From Ruania albidiflava DSM 18029 (GTDB lineage: Bacteria; Actinomycetota; Actinomycetes; Actinomycetales; Beutenbergiaceae): 64,000 nt of DNA. The notes beneath the pieces were generated by a model. The model was not told the DNA's origin. It was given only the letters and a program-made list of their open reading frames with translations, and did no database searches. The DNA lies in NCBI RefSeq assembly GCF_000421225.1, contig NZ_ATWL01000009.1, forward strand, positions 62,001-126,000. The letters are read 5' to 3'. This document shows, piece after piece, positions 42,444-51,974 of the stretch. Both the position numbers and the translations under genes were made by a program. Each line of letters begins with the position of its first letter. The stretch's first letter is position 1.

Positions 42444-44201
42444 ATGGAGCACAGCGACTTGAGGATCACGCGGCGTCTCTTTCTCGGCGGGGGCGCCACC
42501 GCCGGTGCACTACTTCTGTCCGGGTGCAACTTCGACAGTGGACCTGCCCCTGCCGATGACGGCGACTCCGACGGCACGGGTCCGTCCGGAACCGTCCGTA
42601 TGACCATGAGCTCCATCGACTCGCTGGACCCGCACTACGTGAACAACGCGATGCTCGTGGTTCCTGCTGGGCTGCTCGAAGGACTGACGTTCTCCAACGA
42701 GGAGGGCACCGAGGCGATCCCGGCCGCTGCAGAGTCCTGGGAGGTTTCTGACGATGGTCTGGTCTACACCTTCACCATGCGGGAGGGTGCCACCTGGTCC
42801 AACGGAGACCCGGTCACCGGCCCGGACGCCGAATGGAGCTTCAAACGGCTGCTCACCCCGACCGGTGCCGGATCGAACTATGCTGCTGGAGCGTCGAGCT
42901 ACCTGAACGGACTCAACATCAAGGGTGCCTCGGAGTTCCTCTCCGGCGAGAACGACGACTGGGCGAGCGTGGGCGTATCAGCCCCCGACGACTCCACCGT
43001 GGTGATCGAGCTCGCTTCACCCAATGACGACTTCCTGCTGCTGATGTCCCACTACTCGATGGTGCTGGTGCACCCGCCGAGCCTCGAGGGCGGCGGCCAG
43101 GAGTGGATGCAGCCGGAGAACTGGGTGGGCAACGGCGCATACCTGCCCGAGCACTGGGAGCCGACCACCTCCCTGCGGATGGTTGCCAACGACGCGTACT
43201 GGGACTACGCGAACGTGCACGTGCAGAGCATCGAGCTGGTCATCGGTATGGACAGCTCCGCCCAGTTGGCTTCCTTCGACGCGGGCGAGATCGACATCAC
43301 CGGTGCCAACGCGACCACCATCGACGAACGCGACGATCTCCAGGACAACGTGGTGCAGGTGGACGGATACACCGTGCGGTACCTGCAGCGGATGTGGGGA
43401 GGGCACGAGGCCTCCGAAGATGTGCGGGTGCGCCGCGCGTTGTCCATGGCGATCGACCGGGAGGCGATCGCCGCCGTCAAGTCGACCGATGAGCCGGGCC
43501 TGTCGCTCATCCCCGGCAACGTGGTACCGGGCTGGGAGGACTCCCTCGCCCGCGCCTACGATGTCGACGGGGCTCGCGCCCTGATGGCCGAGGCGGGGCT
43601 GGAGACGGTGCCGAAGCTGCGCATCCAGTACAACTTCGAGGACCCCTGGCTATCCGTGCTGGCAGACCAGTGGCAGGAGGCGTTCGACACCGAGGTCACC
43701 ATCGACATCCTGGAGAGCGGTGTACACAGTGACACCCGGTGGAAGCCGTACGAGGACGAGAACGTGATCAGCCTCTACGGTGGCACGTTCTCCGGGCTCC
43801 CGACCATGACCAACTGGGTGAACAACATCTTCCCACCGTCGTACGTGATGCAGTTCAGCATGTCCACGTCTGACTGGCAGGAGTTCCAGCAGATCCAGGC
43901 GGACGAAGGGCTCAGTGACTCCGAGCGCGCCGTCGCCCTGGACGAGAAGCTGCGCAGCAGCGCCGACCCCGAGGCGGTGGAGTTCGCCGACCGGGCCGCT
44001 GAGGCAATGGGAATCCTGGATGATGAGGAACGCCTGGCCGCCTACATCGAGGCGGCCAGCATCCGCGAGGGTCTCAGCTACACCATTCCGCTCACCTGGA
44101 GTGGACGGACCATGCTGGTCGCCGACAAGGTCTCCGGATTCCAGCTGCGTCCCTCACCGGAGTACGCGTACTACAAGTACCTCACTGTCGATGAAGCGTA
44201 G
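42444..44201 (+). CDS. ABC transporter substrate-binding lipoprotein, family 5 (DppA/OppA type)
   Basis: This 585-residue extracytoplasmic binding protein has a Tat-like signal (TRRLFLGG) and lipobox LLSGC, so it should be exported and lipid-anchored. The SBP family 5 body includes a long, two-lobed peptide/oligosaccharide-binding fold with VRVRRALSMAIDREAI. Relatives bind oligopeptides or oligosaccharides; the operon context favours a glycan fragment. GGAGGAG lies upstream of the ATG. It heads the operon that continues to 49177. Confidence 0.93.
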   Translation: MEHSDLRITRRLFLGGGATAGALLLSGCNFDSGPAPADDGDSDGTGPSGTVRMTMSSIDSLDPHYVNNAMLVVPAGLLEGLTFSNEEGTEAIPAAAESWEVSDDGLVYTFTMREGATWSNGDPVTGPDAEWSFKRLLTPTGAGSNYAAGASSYLNGLNIKGASEFLSGENDDWASVGVSAPDDSTVVIELASPNDDFLLLMSHYSMVLVHPPSLEGGGQEWMQPENWVGNGAYLPEHWEPTTSLRMVANDAYWDYANVHVQSIELVIGMDSSAQLASFDAGEIDITGANATTIDERDDLQDNVVQVDGYTVRYLQRMWGGHEASEDVRVRRALSMAIDREAIAAVKSTDEPGLSLIPGNVVPGWEDSLARAYDVDGARALMAEAGLETVPKLRIQYNFEDPWLSVLADQWQEAFDTEVTIDILESGVHSDTRWKPYEDENVISLYGGTFSGLPTMTNWVNNIFPPSYVMQFSMSTSDWQEFQQIQADEGLSDSERAVALDEKLRSSADPEAVEFADRAAEAMGILDDEERLAAYIEAASIREGLSYTIPLTWSGRTMLVADKVSGFQLRPSPEYAYYKYLTVDEA

Positions 44202-44246
44202 TCCTACCGACGTGCGGGTCGAGATGGCGAAGAGGGGAGGGCGCCG

Positions 44247-45299
44247 GTGAAGGTCGCCATGTTCATCGGACGGCGCATCGCACGGATGATCCTGTGCCTG
44301 ATCGCCGTCTCGCTGCTGACCTGGATCCTGCTGCAGCTCGCACCGGGAGACTTCGCCGGCATCCAGGAGGTGGGTGGGGGTACGGTCGGTCTCGCCCAGC
44401 AGGCCTCTGCCGAGCAGCAGTCCGGCCTGGCGGCGCGGTACGGCGCAGACATCCCGGGCTGGCAGCAGTACCTGACGTTCATGGTCGGCGCCGTGACCGG
44501 GGACATGGGCCCCAGCTACCGGTACACGCACATGACCGTGGAGCAGATCATCGCCCATGCGTTCCCGATCTCGGCGGGGCTGGCCATCGGTGCCGTGGTG
44601 ATCGCCGTAGTGGTCGCCGTCCCGCTGGGGATCCTCGCCGCGGTACGGCGCAAGTCGATCTGGGACACCGGCACGATGTTCGTGGCTACCCTCGGCCACG
44701 GCTTGCCGAACTACCTTGCTGGCCTGGTCCTCGTGCTGATCTTCTCCTCCGCGCTGAACCTGCTTCCGCCGTTCGGCTGGCGGGGGCCGGAGAACATGAT
44801 CCTGCCGATGATCGCGCTGGCCGTATCGCCGATCGCGATGCTTGCGCGCTACGTCCGCAACTCGGTGCTGGAGAACCTGCGCGAAGAGTACGTCGTGGCC
44901 GCGAAGGCCAAAGGAGGACGATTCAGGACCATCATGGCCCGGCACGTGCTGCGGAACTCGATGATGCCCCTGGTGACCGTGATCGGGCCGATGTTCGCCG
45001 GACTCGCCACCGGGACGATCTTCGTGGAGTCCATCTTTGGTATCCCCGGCCTGGGCCGGTACTTCACCGAGGCTGCCGCACAACGGGACATGCCGTTGCT
45101 GATGGGGTCGACATTGTTCTTCGCAGCCCTGCTGATGGTGATGAACCTGCTGGTGGACCTGGTCTACGCCCTGCTGGATCCCCGGGTGCGGGCCAGCCTG
45201 AACCTCACCGCATCGGAGTCGGACGTCGCGGCCAAGGCCGGCATCACCGCAGGTCCAGTGAGCCGCGCGCAGACACCACAGAGCGAGGCGGCACTATGA
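44247..45299 (+). CDS. ABC transporter permease, DppB type
   Basis: This 350-residue permease has six membrane helices and the EAA loop that contacts the ATPase (EYVVAAKAKGGRFRTIMARHV). LLTWILLQLAPGDFA near the N-terminus is typical of DppB. It forms the channel with the next gene, whose start overlaps its stop (ATGA). GTG 44247 follows GGGGAGGG. Confidence 0.93.
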   Translation: MKVAMFIGRRIARMILCLIAVSLLTWILLQLAPGDFAGIQEVGGGTVGLAQQASAEQQSGLAARYGADIPGWQQYLTFMVGAVTGDMGPSYRYTHMTVEQIIAHAFPISAGLAIGAVVIAVVVAVPLGILAAVRRKSIWDTGTMFVATLGHGLPNYLAGLVLVLIFSSALNLLPPFGWRGPENMILPMIALAVSPIAMLARYVRNSVLENLREEYVVAAKAKGGRFRTIMARHVLRNSMMPLVTVIGPMFAGLATGTIFVESIFGIPGLGRYFTEAAAQRDMPLLMGSTLFFAALLMVMNLLVDLVYALLDPRVRASLNLTASESDVAAKAGITAGPVSRAQTPQSEAAL

Positions 45300-46183
45300 C
45301 GACGGTGGAGACGAACGAGGACGCGGCTCTCCCGAGCAGGCCGCGCTCGGAGTGGTCCCGGCGGTGGGGACGGTTCCTGCGCAACCGGCTCGCGGTGCTT
45401 GGACTGGTGATCGTGGTCGTTGCCTGCCTGGCAGCAGTCACCGCACCGTGGATCGCGCCCTACCACTATGCGACGCTCGGTCCCGGGGACGAGTTCCTGA
45501 GAACCGGCTCACCCGGCCACCCGATGGGCACCGACATCCTGGGCCGGGACATCCTCTCCCGCCTGTTGTACAGCCTCCGGACCGCGCTGTTCATCGCGAT
45601 CGTGGCGGAGCTGCTCTCGCTGATCCTCTCGTTCGCGGTCGGACTGCTGGCCGGGTACAAGGGCGGCAAGATCGACCAGTGGCTGATGGCCGGCACCGAT
45701 GTCATGTTCGCCTTCCCCGGCTACCTGTTCGCCGTGCTGCTGGTCGCGGTGCTCGGGCGCAGCACCTGGGCTGTCATCCTGGCGCTGACAGTGGGCAGCT
45801 GGGTGGGGCTGTCCCGCTTGCTTCGGGCACAGATCCTGAAGATGAAGAGCCTGGAGTTCGTCGAGGCAGGTCGCGCGATGGGCGCGACCGGCTGGACGCT
45901 GGTGATCCGGTACATGGTCCCCGGCGCGATGGGACCGGTCCTGGTCAGCTCGAGCTTCGGCATCCCGGCGAACATGCTCGCTGAGTCGGGCTTGGCGATT
46001 CTCGGGCTCGGGGTCGCTCCGCCCATGCCCAGCGTGGGCACGATGATCAACGACGGCTATCAGTTCGTGCAGTCCTACCCGCACCTGATCGCTTGGCCGG
46101 TAGCGGTGTTCGTGCTCATCATGCTGGCCTTCACCTGGGTAGGAGATGGGGTGCGGGATGCCTTCGACGTCGACGAGAGCTGA
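45296..46183 (+). CDS. ABC transporter permease, DppC type
   Basis: This 295-residue permease has an N-terminal cytoplasmic segment, six helices, the DppC signature GTDILGRDILSRLLY and the EAA loop EFVEAGRAMGATGW. It overlaps the previous gene by 4 bp and the next by 26 bp. Confidence 0.93.
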   Translation: MTTVETNEDAALPSRPRSEWSRRWGRFLRNRLAVLGLVIVVVACLAAVTAPWIAPYHYATLGPGDEFLRTGSPGHPMGTDILGRDILSRLLYSLRTALFIAIVAELLSLILSFAVGLLAGYKGGKIDQWLMAGTDVMFAFPGYLFAVLLVAVLGRSTWAVILALTVGSWVGLSRLLRAQILKMKSLEFVEAGRAMGATGWTLVIRYMVPGAMGPVLVSSSFGIPANMLAESGLAILGLGVAPPMPSVGTMINDGYQFVQSYPHLIAWPVAVFVLIMLAFTWVGDGVRDAFDVDES

Positions 46184-47849
46184 GTCGGAACTGCGCGGGC
46201 ACACAGATCCGCAGCCGCTGCTGCAGGTGAATGATCTGAACGTGGGCTTCGCCCTTCCGCACGGCATCACGCAGGTGGTGCACAGTCTGAACCTGGCCGT
46301 GCCGCACCAGGGCGCGTTGGCCGTGGTCGGTGAGTCCGGCAGCGGCAAGAGCGTCTCAATGCGATCGCTGCTGGGGCTGCTCCCGGGAACAGCCCAGGTG
46401 AGCGGCTCGGCGGTACTGACGACCGGGCGCGGCCAGGGGCGTGACCTGCTGGCGATGAACGAGTCCACGTTGCGGCAGGTGCGCGGGCGTCAGGTCGGGA
46501 TGGTGTTCCAGAACGCCATGGAGGCGTTCAACCCTTCGGTCCCGCTGGGCCGCCAGCTCACCCAGGCACTGCTGTGGCACGACCTGTGCGACCGGAAGAC
46601 GGCGCAGCAGAGGGCGATCCAGACGCTCGCGGACGTGGGCATACCGGAGCCAGAGCGGCGGATGAAGATGTATCCGTTCCAGCTCTCCGGCGGGATGCGC
46701 CAGCGTGCCATGATCGCGATGGCGACCATCGCCCGGCCGCAGCTGATCATCGCCGACGAGCCCACAACGGCGCTGGACGTGACCGTGCAGAAGCAGATCC
46801 TGGACCTGCTCGTCCAGCTGCGCGAGGCGGGCATGGCCATGATCATGATCACCCACGACCTGGGCGTGGCCCGACATGTGTGTGACGAGGCGGTGGTGCT
46901 CCGCCACGGCACGCTGATCGAGCGCTCGGGCATCATGGACCTGCTCACCGGAGCCCGGGATCCCTACAGCCGGACGCTGGTCGATGCGGCCCTCGACGTC
47001 GGCGTCGAGCCGCCCACCGCTGAGGCGTCTGCAGCCCATGCCGGGGCCGGGGACGGCGGGCCGCTGCTTCGGGTGCAGAACCTCACCAAGGTGTTCGGCA
47101 GCAGGGGCGGGCACGTGCTCGCAGTGGACGACGTGTCCTTCACCCTGCGGCAGGGGCGGACTCTCGGTGTGGTGGGTGAGTCCGGCTCGGGCAAATCCAC
47201 CCTGGCCCGGATGGTGCTGCACCTGATCGAACCGACGTCCGGGACAGTCCACGTCAACGGCAGCTGCCTGGCCGAGGTCGGCACCAGGACGCTCCGGCGG
47301 ATGCGCAAGGACATGCAGATGGTGTTCCAGTCGCCGTACGGCTCGCTGCTGCCGTCCGCCACGGTCTCGGAGAACATCGGCGAACCACTGCGCATCAACA
47401 GGCTCGGCGACAAGAACGAGCGGCGTACGAGAGCGTCCGAGCTGCTCCGGCTCGTGGAGCTGGACGCCGCCTACCTGGACATGTATCCCCGACAGCTCTC
47501 CGGCGGCCAGCAGCAGCGCGTGGCAATCGCGCGGGCACTCGCTCTTGAGCCGACCTTGTTGGTGGCCGACGAGCCGACCTCGGCCCTGGACGCGTCCGTG
47601 CAGGTGCAGGTGCTGGACCTGTTGCACGGGCTGCAGGAGCGGCTCGGGTTCGCGATGGTGCTGATCACGCACAACCTTGCCGTCGCAGAGCGGCTGGCGC
47701 ACGAGGTCATGGTGATGCAGCACGGCGCCGTGCGCGAGTACGCGCCTACAGCACAGTTGTTTCGTAGTCCGCAGGACGACTACACCCGCAACTTGCTCGC
47801 AGCAGTGCTCCCGGTCCGTACCGGCCTCGACGGGGGACCGGACGAGTGA
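46158..47849 (+). CDS. Fused ABC transporter ATPase with two nucleotide-binding domains (DppD-DppF type)
   Basis: This 563-residue protein holds two complete ATPase domains. The first has GESGSGKSVS, LSGGMRQRAMI and LIIADEPTTALD. The second has GESGSGKSTLA, LSGGQQQRVAI and LLVADEPTSALD. Both keep Walker A, signature and Walker B, so both sites should work. The linker near 285-305 is Ala/Gly-rich. ATG 46158 is chosen over 46146, which lacks a usable ribosome binding site; the choice is uncertain. A single fused ATPase replaces the usual DppD and DppF pair. Confidence 0.92.
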   Translation: MPSTSTRAESELRGHTDPQPLLQVNDLNVGFALPHGITQVVHSLNLAVPHQGALAVVGESGSGKSVSMRSLLGLLPGTAQVSGSAVLTTGRGQGRDLLAMNESTLRQVRGRQVGMVFQNAMEAFNPSVPLGRQLTQALLWHDLCDRKTAQQRAIQTLADVGIPEPERRMKMYPFQLSGGMRQRAMIAMATIARPQLIIADEPTTALDVTVQKQILDLLVQLREAGMAMIMITHDLGVARHVCDEAVVLRHGTLIERSGIMDLLTGARDPYSRTLVDAALDVGVEPPTAEASAAHAGAGDGGPLLRVQNLTKVFGSRGGHVLAVDDVSFTLRQGRTLGVVGESGSGKSTLARMVLHLIEPTSGTVHVNGSCLAEVGTRTLRRMRKDMQMVFQSPYGSLLPSATVSENIGEPLRINRLGDKNERRTRASELLRLVELDAAYLDMYPRQLSGGQQQRVAIARALALEPTLLVADEPTSALDASVQVQVLDLLHGLQERLGFAMVLITHNLAVAERLAHEVMVMQHGAVREYAPTAQLFRSPQDDYTRNLLAAVLPVRTGLDGGPDE

Positions 47850-49177
47850 ACCACGCCATGCGGGTCACCCACGTACGTGTGCTGCACACAGAGACGCGGT
47901 TCCAGGACGTGCGGCTGGACCGACCGTTCACCATCAGCGGGCGGCCGATCACGCACTTCACCACCGCTGAGGTGCGGGTCGAGGTGGTCACCTGCGCTGG
48001 CGCCCGTGTGCAGGGTCGGGGAACGAGCACGCTGTCGGTGCCCTGGGCGTGGCCGAGCGCACCGATCGATGTCGATGAGCGCGACGGTGCACTGCGCAGC
48101 CTGGTCCGCCAGCTTGCTGCCGCTGTCACCGAAGCCGGACCCGGTGATCCGATCCAGATCTGGCATCGCCTCTATGCGGACCTGGACCGGCGGTTGGCCG
48201 AGCTCGCCGGTGATGTCGGCTGCCCGGAGGTACCCCGGCTCGCAGGTCTTCTGGCACTCGGTGCTGTGGACAATGCGGTGCACGATGCCTGGGGCAGGGC
48301 GCAGACCCTGCCCAGCTATGCCATGTACACCAGCGAGTATCTGGGCGAGTGCCTGGGCAGGTTCGATCCGCAGCTCGCCGGCGTCTACCCCGGTGACTAC
48401 CTGGGCGCAGCCCGCCACGAGCTTCCGGTCCAGCACGTCCTCGGTGTCGGCGACCCCTTGGCACCCCACGGCGCACGCTCCGGGGTGGACTCGCTGTCCG
48501 AGTGGATCGCCCGGGAGCGGCTCACCCACCTGAAGATCAAGCTCGCCGGGGACCCGGTTGCCGATGGTCGGCGGGTGGTGTCGGCCTTCCAGGTGACTCG
48601 CGAGCACGGGCCCGTGCTCGCCATCTCCATAGACCCGAACGAGAGCTACCACAGCGTCGCGGACGTGCATCGTATGCTGGACACGGTCGCTGAGCTCTCC
48701 GAGGCGGCCTACCGGGCGCTGACCTACCTGGAGCAGCCGTTCCCCCGTGGGACGAACCAGGACGGCGAGTCGATGCGCGGGCTGTCTGATCGAGTGCCGA
48801 CCGTGATGGACGAGGGCTTCACCCGGCTGTCCCAGCTGGACGACCTGCTGGAGCAGGGCTGGTCCGGGGTCGTGATCAAGGCGGCCAAGGGGCAGAGCCC
48901 CGCCATTCTCGCCTACGGCATCGCCAGGGCTCGCGGGATGCACGTGGTCGCCCAGGACCTGACTGCCGTGTGCCTCGGGCTGGAACACTCAGCGGCGCTG
49001 GTGGCCGCGCTCGAGCTCAGCTGGCCACACCTGGAGTACAACTCCCGGCAGTATGCACCCGGCGCCAACGCCGAGCTGGGCGCGCGGCATCCGGAGCTTG
49101 TGGGCGTGCGGGACGGGATGGTCACGCTGCCCGAGGGCGGTACTGGGCTGTACCCCGGTCGAGCCTGTGCCGGCTGA
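47846..49177 (+). CDS. Enolase-superfamily enzyme (mandelate racemase/sugar acid dehydratase-like)
   Basis: This 443-residue protein has the enolase-superfamily barrel signatures. A KxK-type base lies in HLKIKLAG. The metal ligands appear in order as SIDPNES, YLEQPFP and VMDEGFT, and a Lys follows in VVIKAAKGQS. Such enzymes abstract a proton next to a carboxylate, often to dehydrate sugar acids or racemise acids. The GTG start overlaps the ABC ATPase stop (GTGA), so its substrate is probably brought in by that transporter. It is longer than the usual 380-400 residues, mainly at the N-terminus. Confidence 0.85.
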   Translation: MNHAMRVTHVRVLHTETRFQDVRLDRPFTISGRPITHFTTAEVRVEVVTCAGARVQGRGTSTLSVPWAWPSAPIDVDERDGALRSLVRQLAAAVTEAGPGDPIQIWHRLYADLDRRLAELAGDVGCPEVPRLAGLLALGAVDNAVHDAWGRAQTLPSYAMYTSEYLGECLGRFDPQLAGVYPGDYLGAARHELPVQHVLGVGDPLAPHGARSGVDSLSEWIARERLTHLKIKLAGDPVADGRRVVSAFQVTREHGPVLAISIDPNESYHSVADVHRMLDTVAELSEAAYRALTYLEQPFPRGTNQDGESMRGLSDRVPTVMDEGFTRLSQLDDLLEQGWSGVVIKAAKGQSPAILAYGIARARGMHVVAQDLTAVCLGLEHSAALVAALELSWPHLEYNSRQYAPGANAELGARHPELVGVRDGMVTLPEGGTGLYPGRACAG

Positions 49178-49188
49178 GGGCAGCGCCG

Positions 49189-50085
49189 CTAGGCAAGCTG
49201 CCCCTCTAGCCAGGCCGCGACGGCGGCAGTGACGTGCTCGGGCAGCGGGTGGCCGCCGTCGTGGTAGAGCACTGACAGCCCCGTACGCTCGGGCCACCAC
49301 GCAGCTGCCCGTTGCACCAGGTTCCGGTTGTGCTCGCCGTCCCCGTCCTGCCCACCGAGCAGCAGGAACGGCCGAGGCGCCACCAGTCCGAGCAGTTCGT
49401 CCTGATCTCGGTCGGTGGGCACGTGCGAGCCTAGGTACCAAGGGTCGTCCCAGTTGGAGTGGGCGAACCCCAGACCGGGTTCGTGTGCTGCGGCAGCGTC
49501 GACGCGGGGGTCGAGCGCGGCCAGGTGCAGGCTCAGCTTCCCGCCCAGAGAGTGTCCGAACGCACCGAGCCGTCCGGGGCTGACCAGACCCTCCTCGAGC
49601 ACGGCGGTGACGGCCAGCATCAGGTCCGAGATGCTGCGGCCCAGACCGGTGACGCTCAGCTGTCGGCGGTGCAGTTCGGCTGCGGGTCCATAACGGTCAG
49701 CCAGCGTTCGGCCGGACCGGTTCGCCACGGCGACCTGCTCGAACCACCAGGGCACGGCCAGGACACTGAGCCCGCGCTGAGCCAGATGAAGTCCCTGGGC
49801 GCGTGACCGCCGTTGTTCCGGCCTGTTCTGGGTGCGCTCGCTCGGTTCGCCGAGAAGTACGGCGGTCTCGTAGAAGGGCACGATCACCATGGCCGAAGAT
49901 CCCCCGTCGGGGGCGAACAGCCGCGCTGTCAGAGTGCTGCCATAAGAGTGCAGTGCCAGGTCGCGGATGGTGCCGCTCGGGTGCGACGTGCTGGCCGGCC
50001 CGGTCTCGCCGAGCGTCCAGCTTCCGGCGGGATCTTCGACGGCGCCCAGCCAGTGGTGCCACCAGGCGCGTGGGCTCTCGCTCAT
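49189..50085 (-). CDS. Alpha/beta-fold esterase/hydrolase
   Basis: This 298-residue hydrolase has the nucleophile elbow GHSLGG, an acid in GGQDGDGEHN and the base HDGGHPLPEH, so the triad is complete. It lacks a signal peptide and should act in the cytoplasm. The layout resembles acetyl-xylan-esterase or dienelactone-hydrolase-like proteins. It is the last gene of the CUT1 operon, starting 7 bp past the permease stop, which suggests it removes an ester group (for example acetyl) from imported sugar. It ends 11 bp from the convergent enolase-family gene. Confidence 0.85.
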   Translation of the reverse strand: MSESPRAWWHHWLGAVEDPAGSWTLGETGPASTSHPSGTIRDLALHSYGSTLTARLFAPDGGSSAMVIVPFYETAVLLGEPSERTQNRPEQRRSRAQGLHLAQRGLSVLAVPWWFEQVAVANRSGRTLADRYGPAAELHRRQLSVTGLGRSISDLMLAVTAVLEEGLVSPGRLGAFGHSLGGKLSLHLAALDPRVDAAAAHEPGLGFAHSNWDDPWYLGSHVPTDRDQDELLGLVAPRPFLLLGGQDGDGEHNRNLVQRAAAWWPERTGLSVLYHDGGHPLPEHVTAAVAAWLEGQLA

Positions 50086-50092
50086 CAGCGGG

Positions 50093-50977
50093 CTACTTCA
50101 GACCGGACATCATCACGCCACGCACGAAGTAGCGCTGCAGGACGATGAACACCAGCAGTGCGGGGACGAAGGTGATGACGGCGGCGGCCATCACGGTCGC
50201 CAGCGGCACCTCCTGCTGTTGCAGGCTGTTGATGCCCACGGTGAGCACGTAGTTGGCGGGGGACTGCTGAGCTACCAACGGCCAGAGGAAGTCGTTCCAG
50301 TGCCACAGGAACACGAATGTGCCCAGAGTTGCCAAGATCGGCTTGGTCTGAGGAAGCACGATGGACCAGTACACCCGGAACTCCCCAGCGCCGTCGATGC
50401 GAGCGGCATCAATGAGCTCATCCGGTACGTCCTGGATGAACTGGCGCATCAGGAACATCGCCTGGGCGTTCGCGATCGTGGGCACGATCATTCCCCACAT
50501 GGTGTTCAGCCCACCGAGCTGACCGACGATGATGTACTGCGGGATGATCGTGAGGTGGTAGGGGATCATCAGCATCGCCACGAACACCCAGAAGAGCAGC
50601 TCTCGTCCGAAGAACCGCTTCTTGGCGAACGCATAGCCCGCCATCGAGGCGAACAGCAGCACCAGGACGACCGAAACCACCGAATATATGGTGGAGTTGG
50701 CGATCCACCGGGGGATGTTCTGGCTACCGACGGCTTGTTCGTAGGACGAGAAGGAGATGTCGCTCGGGAAGAGCGCGTCCGGGAACTTGATCGCCTCACC
50801 GGGCTGGAGGGAGATGACGATCATCGCGTAGAACGGAAAGATCGTCACCACGGAAGCGATGATCAGCAGGACGTGCATCCGTACGTCGGACCGCCGGCGT
50901 GCGCCCTTGCCTCCAGGGGCGGCGGGCCCGTACGAGGGGCGGGCATCGAGACTGGTCTCGGTCAGGGTGGCAACCAT
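50093..50977 (-). CDS. Sugar ABC transporter permease, CUT1 MalG type
   Basis: This 294-residue permease has six membrane helices and the EAA loop ELIDAARIDGAGEFRVYWSI. FPFYAMIVISLQP near the N-terminus is typical of the MalG side. GGGAGGAA lies upstream of the ATG, which overlaps the previous stop (TGATG). No cognate ATPase is encoded in this operon, so it should use a shared MsmK-type ATPase from elsewhere. Confidence 0.93.
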   Translation of the reverse strand: MVATLTETSLDARPSYGPAAPGGKGARRRSDVRMHVLLIIASVVTIFPFYAMIVISLQPGEAIKFPDALFPSDISFSSYEQAVGSQNIPRWIANSTIYSVVSVVLVLLFASMAGYAFAKKRFFGRELLFWVFVAMLMIPYHLTIIPQYIIVGQLGGLNTMWGMIVPTIANAQAMFLMRQFIQDVPDELIDAARIDGAGEFRVYWSIVLPQTKPILATLGTFVFLWHWNDFLWPLVAQQSPANYVLTVGINSLQQQEVPLATVMAAAVITFVPALLVFIVLQRYFVRGVMMSGLK

Positions 50978-51900
50978 CAGGCGTTCCTCCCGATCAGGCG
51001 GCGCTGGATGAGCGAGAAGACCAGCGTGATCACCAGCAGCACCACTCCGGTAGCGCTCGCATAGCCGAAGTCGAAGTACCCGAAGCCCTGGTCGTAGATC
51101 ATGTAGGTCAACGTGTAGCTGGAGCGCACCGGGCCGCCGGAGGTCATCACATAGATCGTGTCGAATGCCTGGAACGACTTGACCGTCTCGAGGACCAGCA
51201 CGAAGAACAGCGCGGGTTTGAGCAGCGGCAAGGTCACGCTGCGGAACCGGCGCCACGGTGAGGCGCCATCCAGCTGCGCCGCCTCGTAGTACTCCTGTGG
51301 GATCGCCAGCATCCCGGCCAGCAGGATCAGCATGTTGTAGCCGAAGTTCATCCAGGCGCTGACCAGTGCAAGGGCCGGTAGCACCAGCACGCTGCTCTGC
51401 AGCCAGCTCCCGGTGGGTAGACCGATGGCTGACAGCGCCGTGTTGATCGGCCCATCGGTGCTGAACAGCCAGATGAAGATGATCCCGGACAGTACGGGCG
51501 AGGTGACGACCGGCAGGAAGAAGATCGACCGGTAGAAGGACATGCCCCGCAGCACACGGTTGCACAGCTGAGCCATCCCGAGGGAGATGGCCACTGTCAG
51601 CGGGATGGCGATCAGAGCGTAGATGCCGGTGACTCGCAGCGCGTTCCAGAACAGCGGATCGGCGAACAGGCGGACATAGTTGTCCAGCCCGAGCAGCTCG
51701 AAGGTGCCGGACAGGCTGTAGTCCCCGAAGCTGAGCGCAACGCCGTACAACGCCGGCAGAATCCGGAAGGCGACGAAGAAGATGACGTACGGCAGGATGA
51801 AGATGTAGGCGGCGACCGCCCCAGGCGAGCGCCACATCGGCTGCTTCCGGCGTGGTGGAGCCAGTGCGGGCTGGTCCGCGGGCGCGATGGTGCTGACCAT
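50977..51900 (-). CDS. Sugar ABC transporter permease, CUT1 MalF type
   Basis: This 307-residue permease has about six membrane helices and the EAA loop YYEAAQLDGASPWRRFRSV. ILPYVIFFVAFRILPALYGV is typical of the MalF/UgpA side. AAAGGGG lies upstream of the ATG. It overlaps the MalG-type gene by 1 bp. A hairpin separates it from the binding-protein gene upstream. Confidence 0.93.
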   Translation of the reverse strand: MVSTIAPADQPALAPPRRKQPMWRSPGAVAAYIFILPYVIFFVAFRILPALYGVALSFGDYSLSGTFELLGLDNYVRLFADPLFWNALRVTGIYALIAIPLTVAISLGMAQLCNRVLRGMSFYRSIFFLPVVTSPVLSGIIFIWLFSTDGPINTALSAIGLPTGSWLQSSVLVLPALALVSAWMNFGYNMLILLAGMLAIPQEYYEAAQLDGASPWRRFRSVTLPLLKPALFFVLVLETVKSFQAFDTIYVMTSGGPVRSSYTLTYMIYDQGFGYFDFGYASATGVVLLVITLVFSLIQRRLIGRNA

Positions 51901-51928
51901 GGCGTATCCCCTTTCTGGTGAACGGTCC

Positions 51929-51963
51929 GGTGGTCGGGGCCAGCACTGCCCGCCCCGACCACC
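51929..51963 (-). terminator. Intercistronic hairpin after the sugar-binding protein gene
   Basis: GGTGGTCGGGGC (51929-51940) and GCCCCGACCACC (51952-51963) form a perfect 12-bp stem with an 11-nt loop, in the 74-bp gap between the binding-protein and permease genes. Such hairpins often stop part of the transcripts or protect the 3' end, so that the binding protein is made in excess. Confidence 0.6.
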
Positions 51964-51974
51964 AAGGGGGTCTC

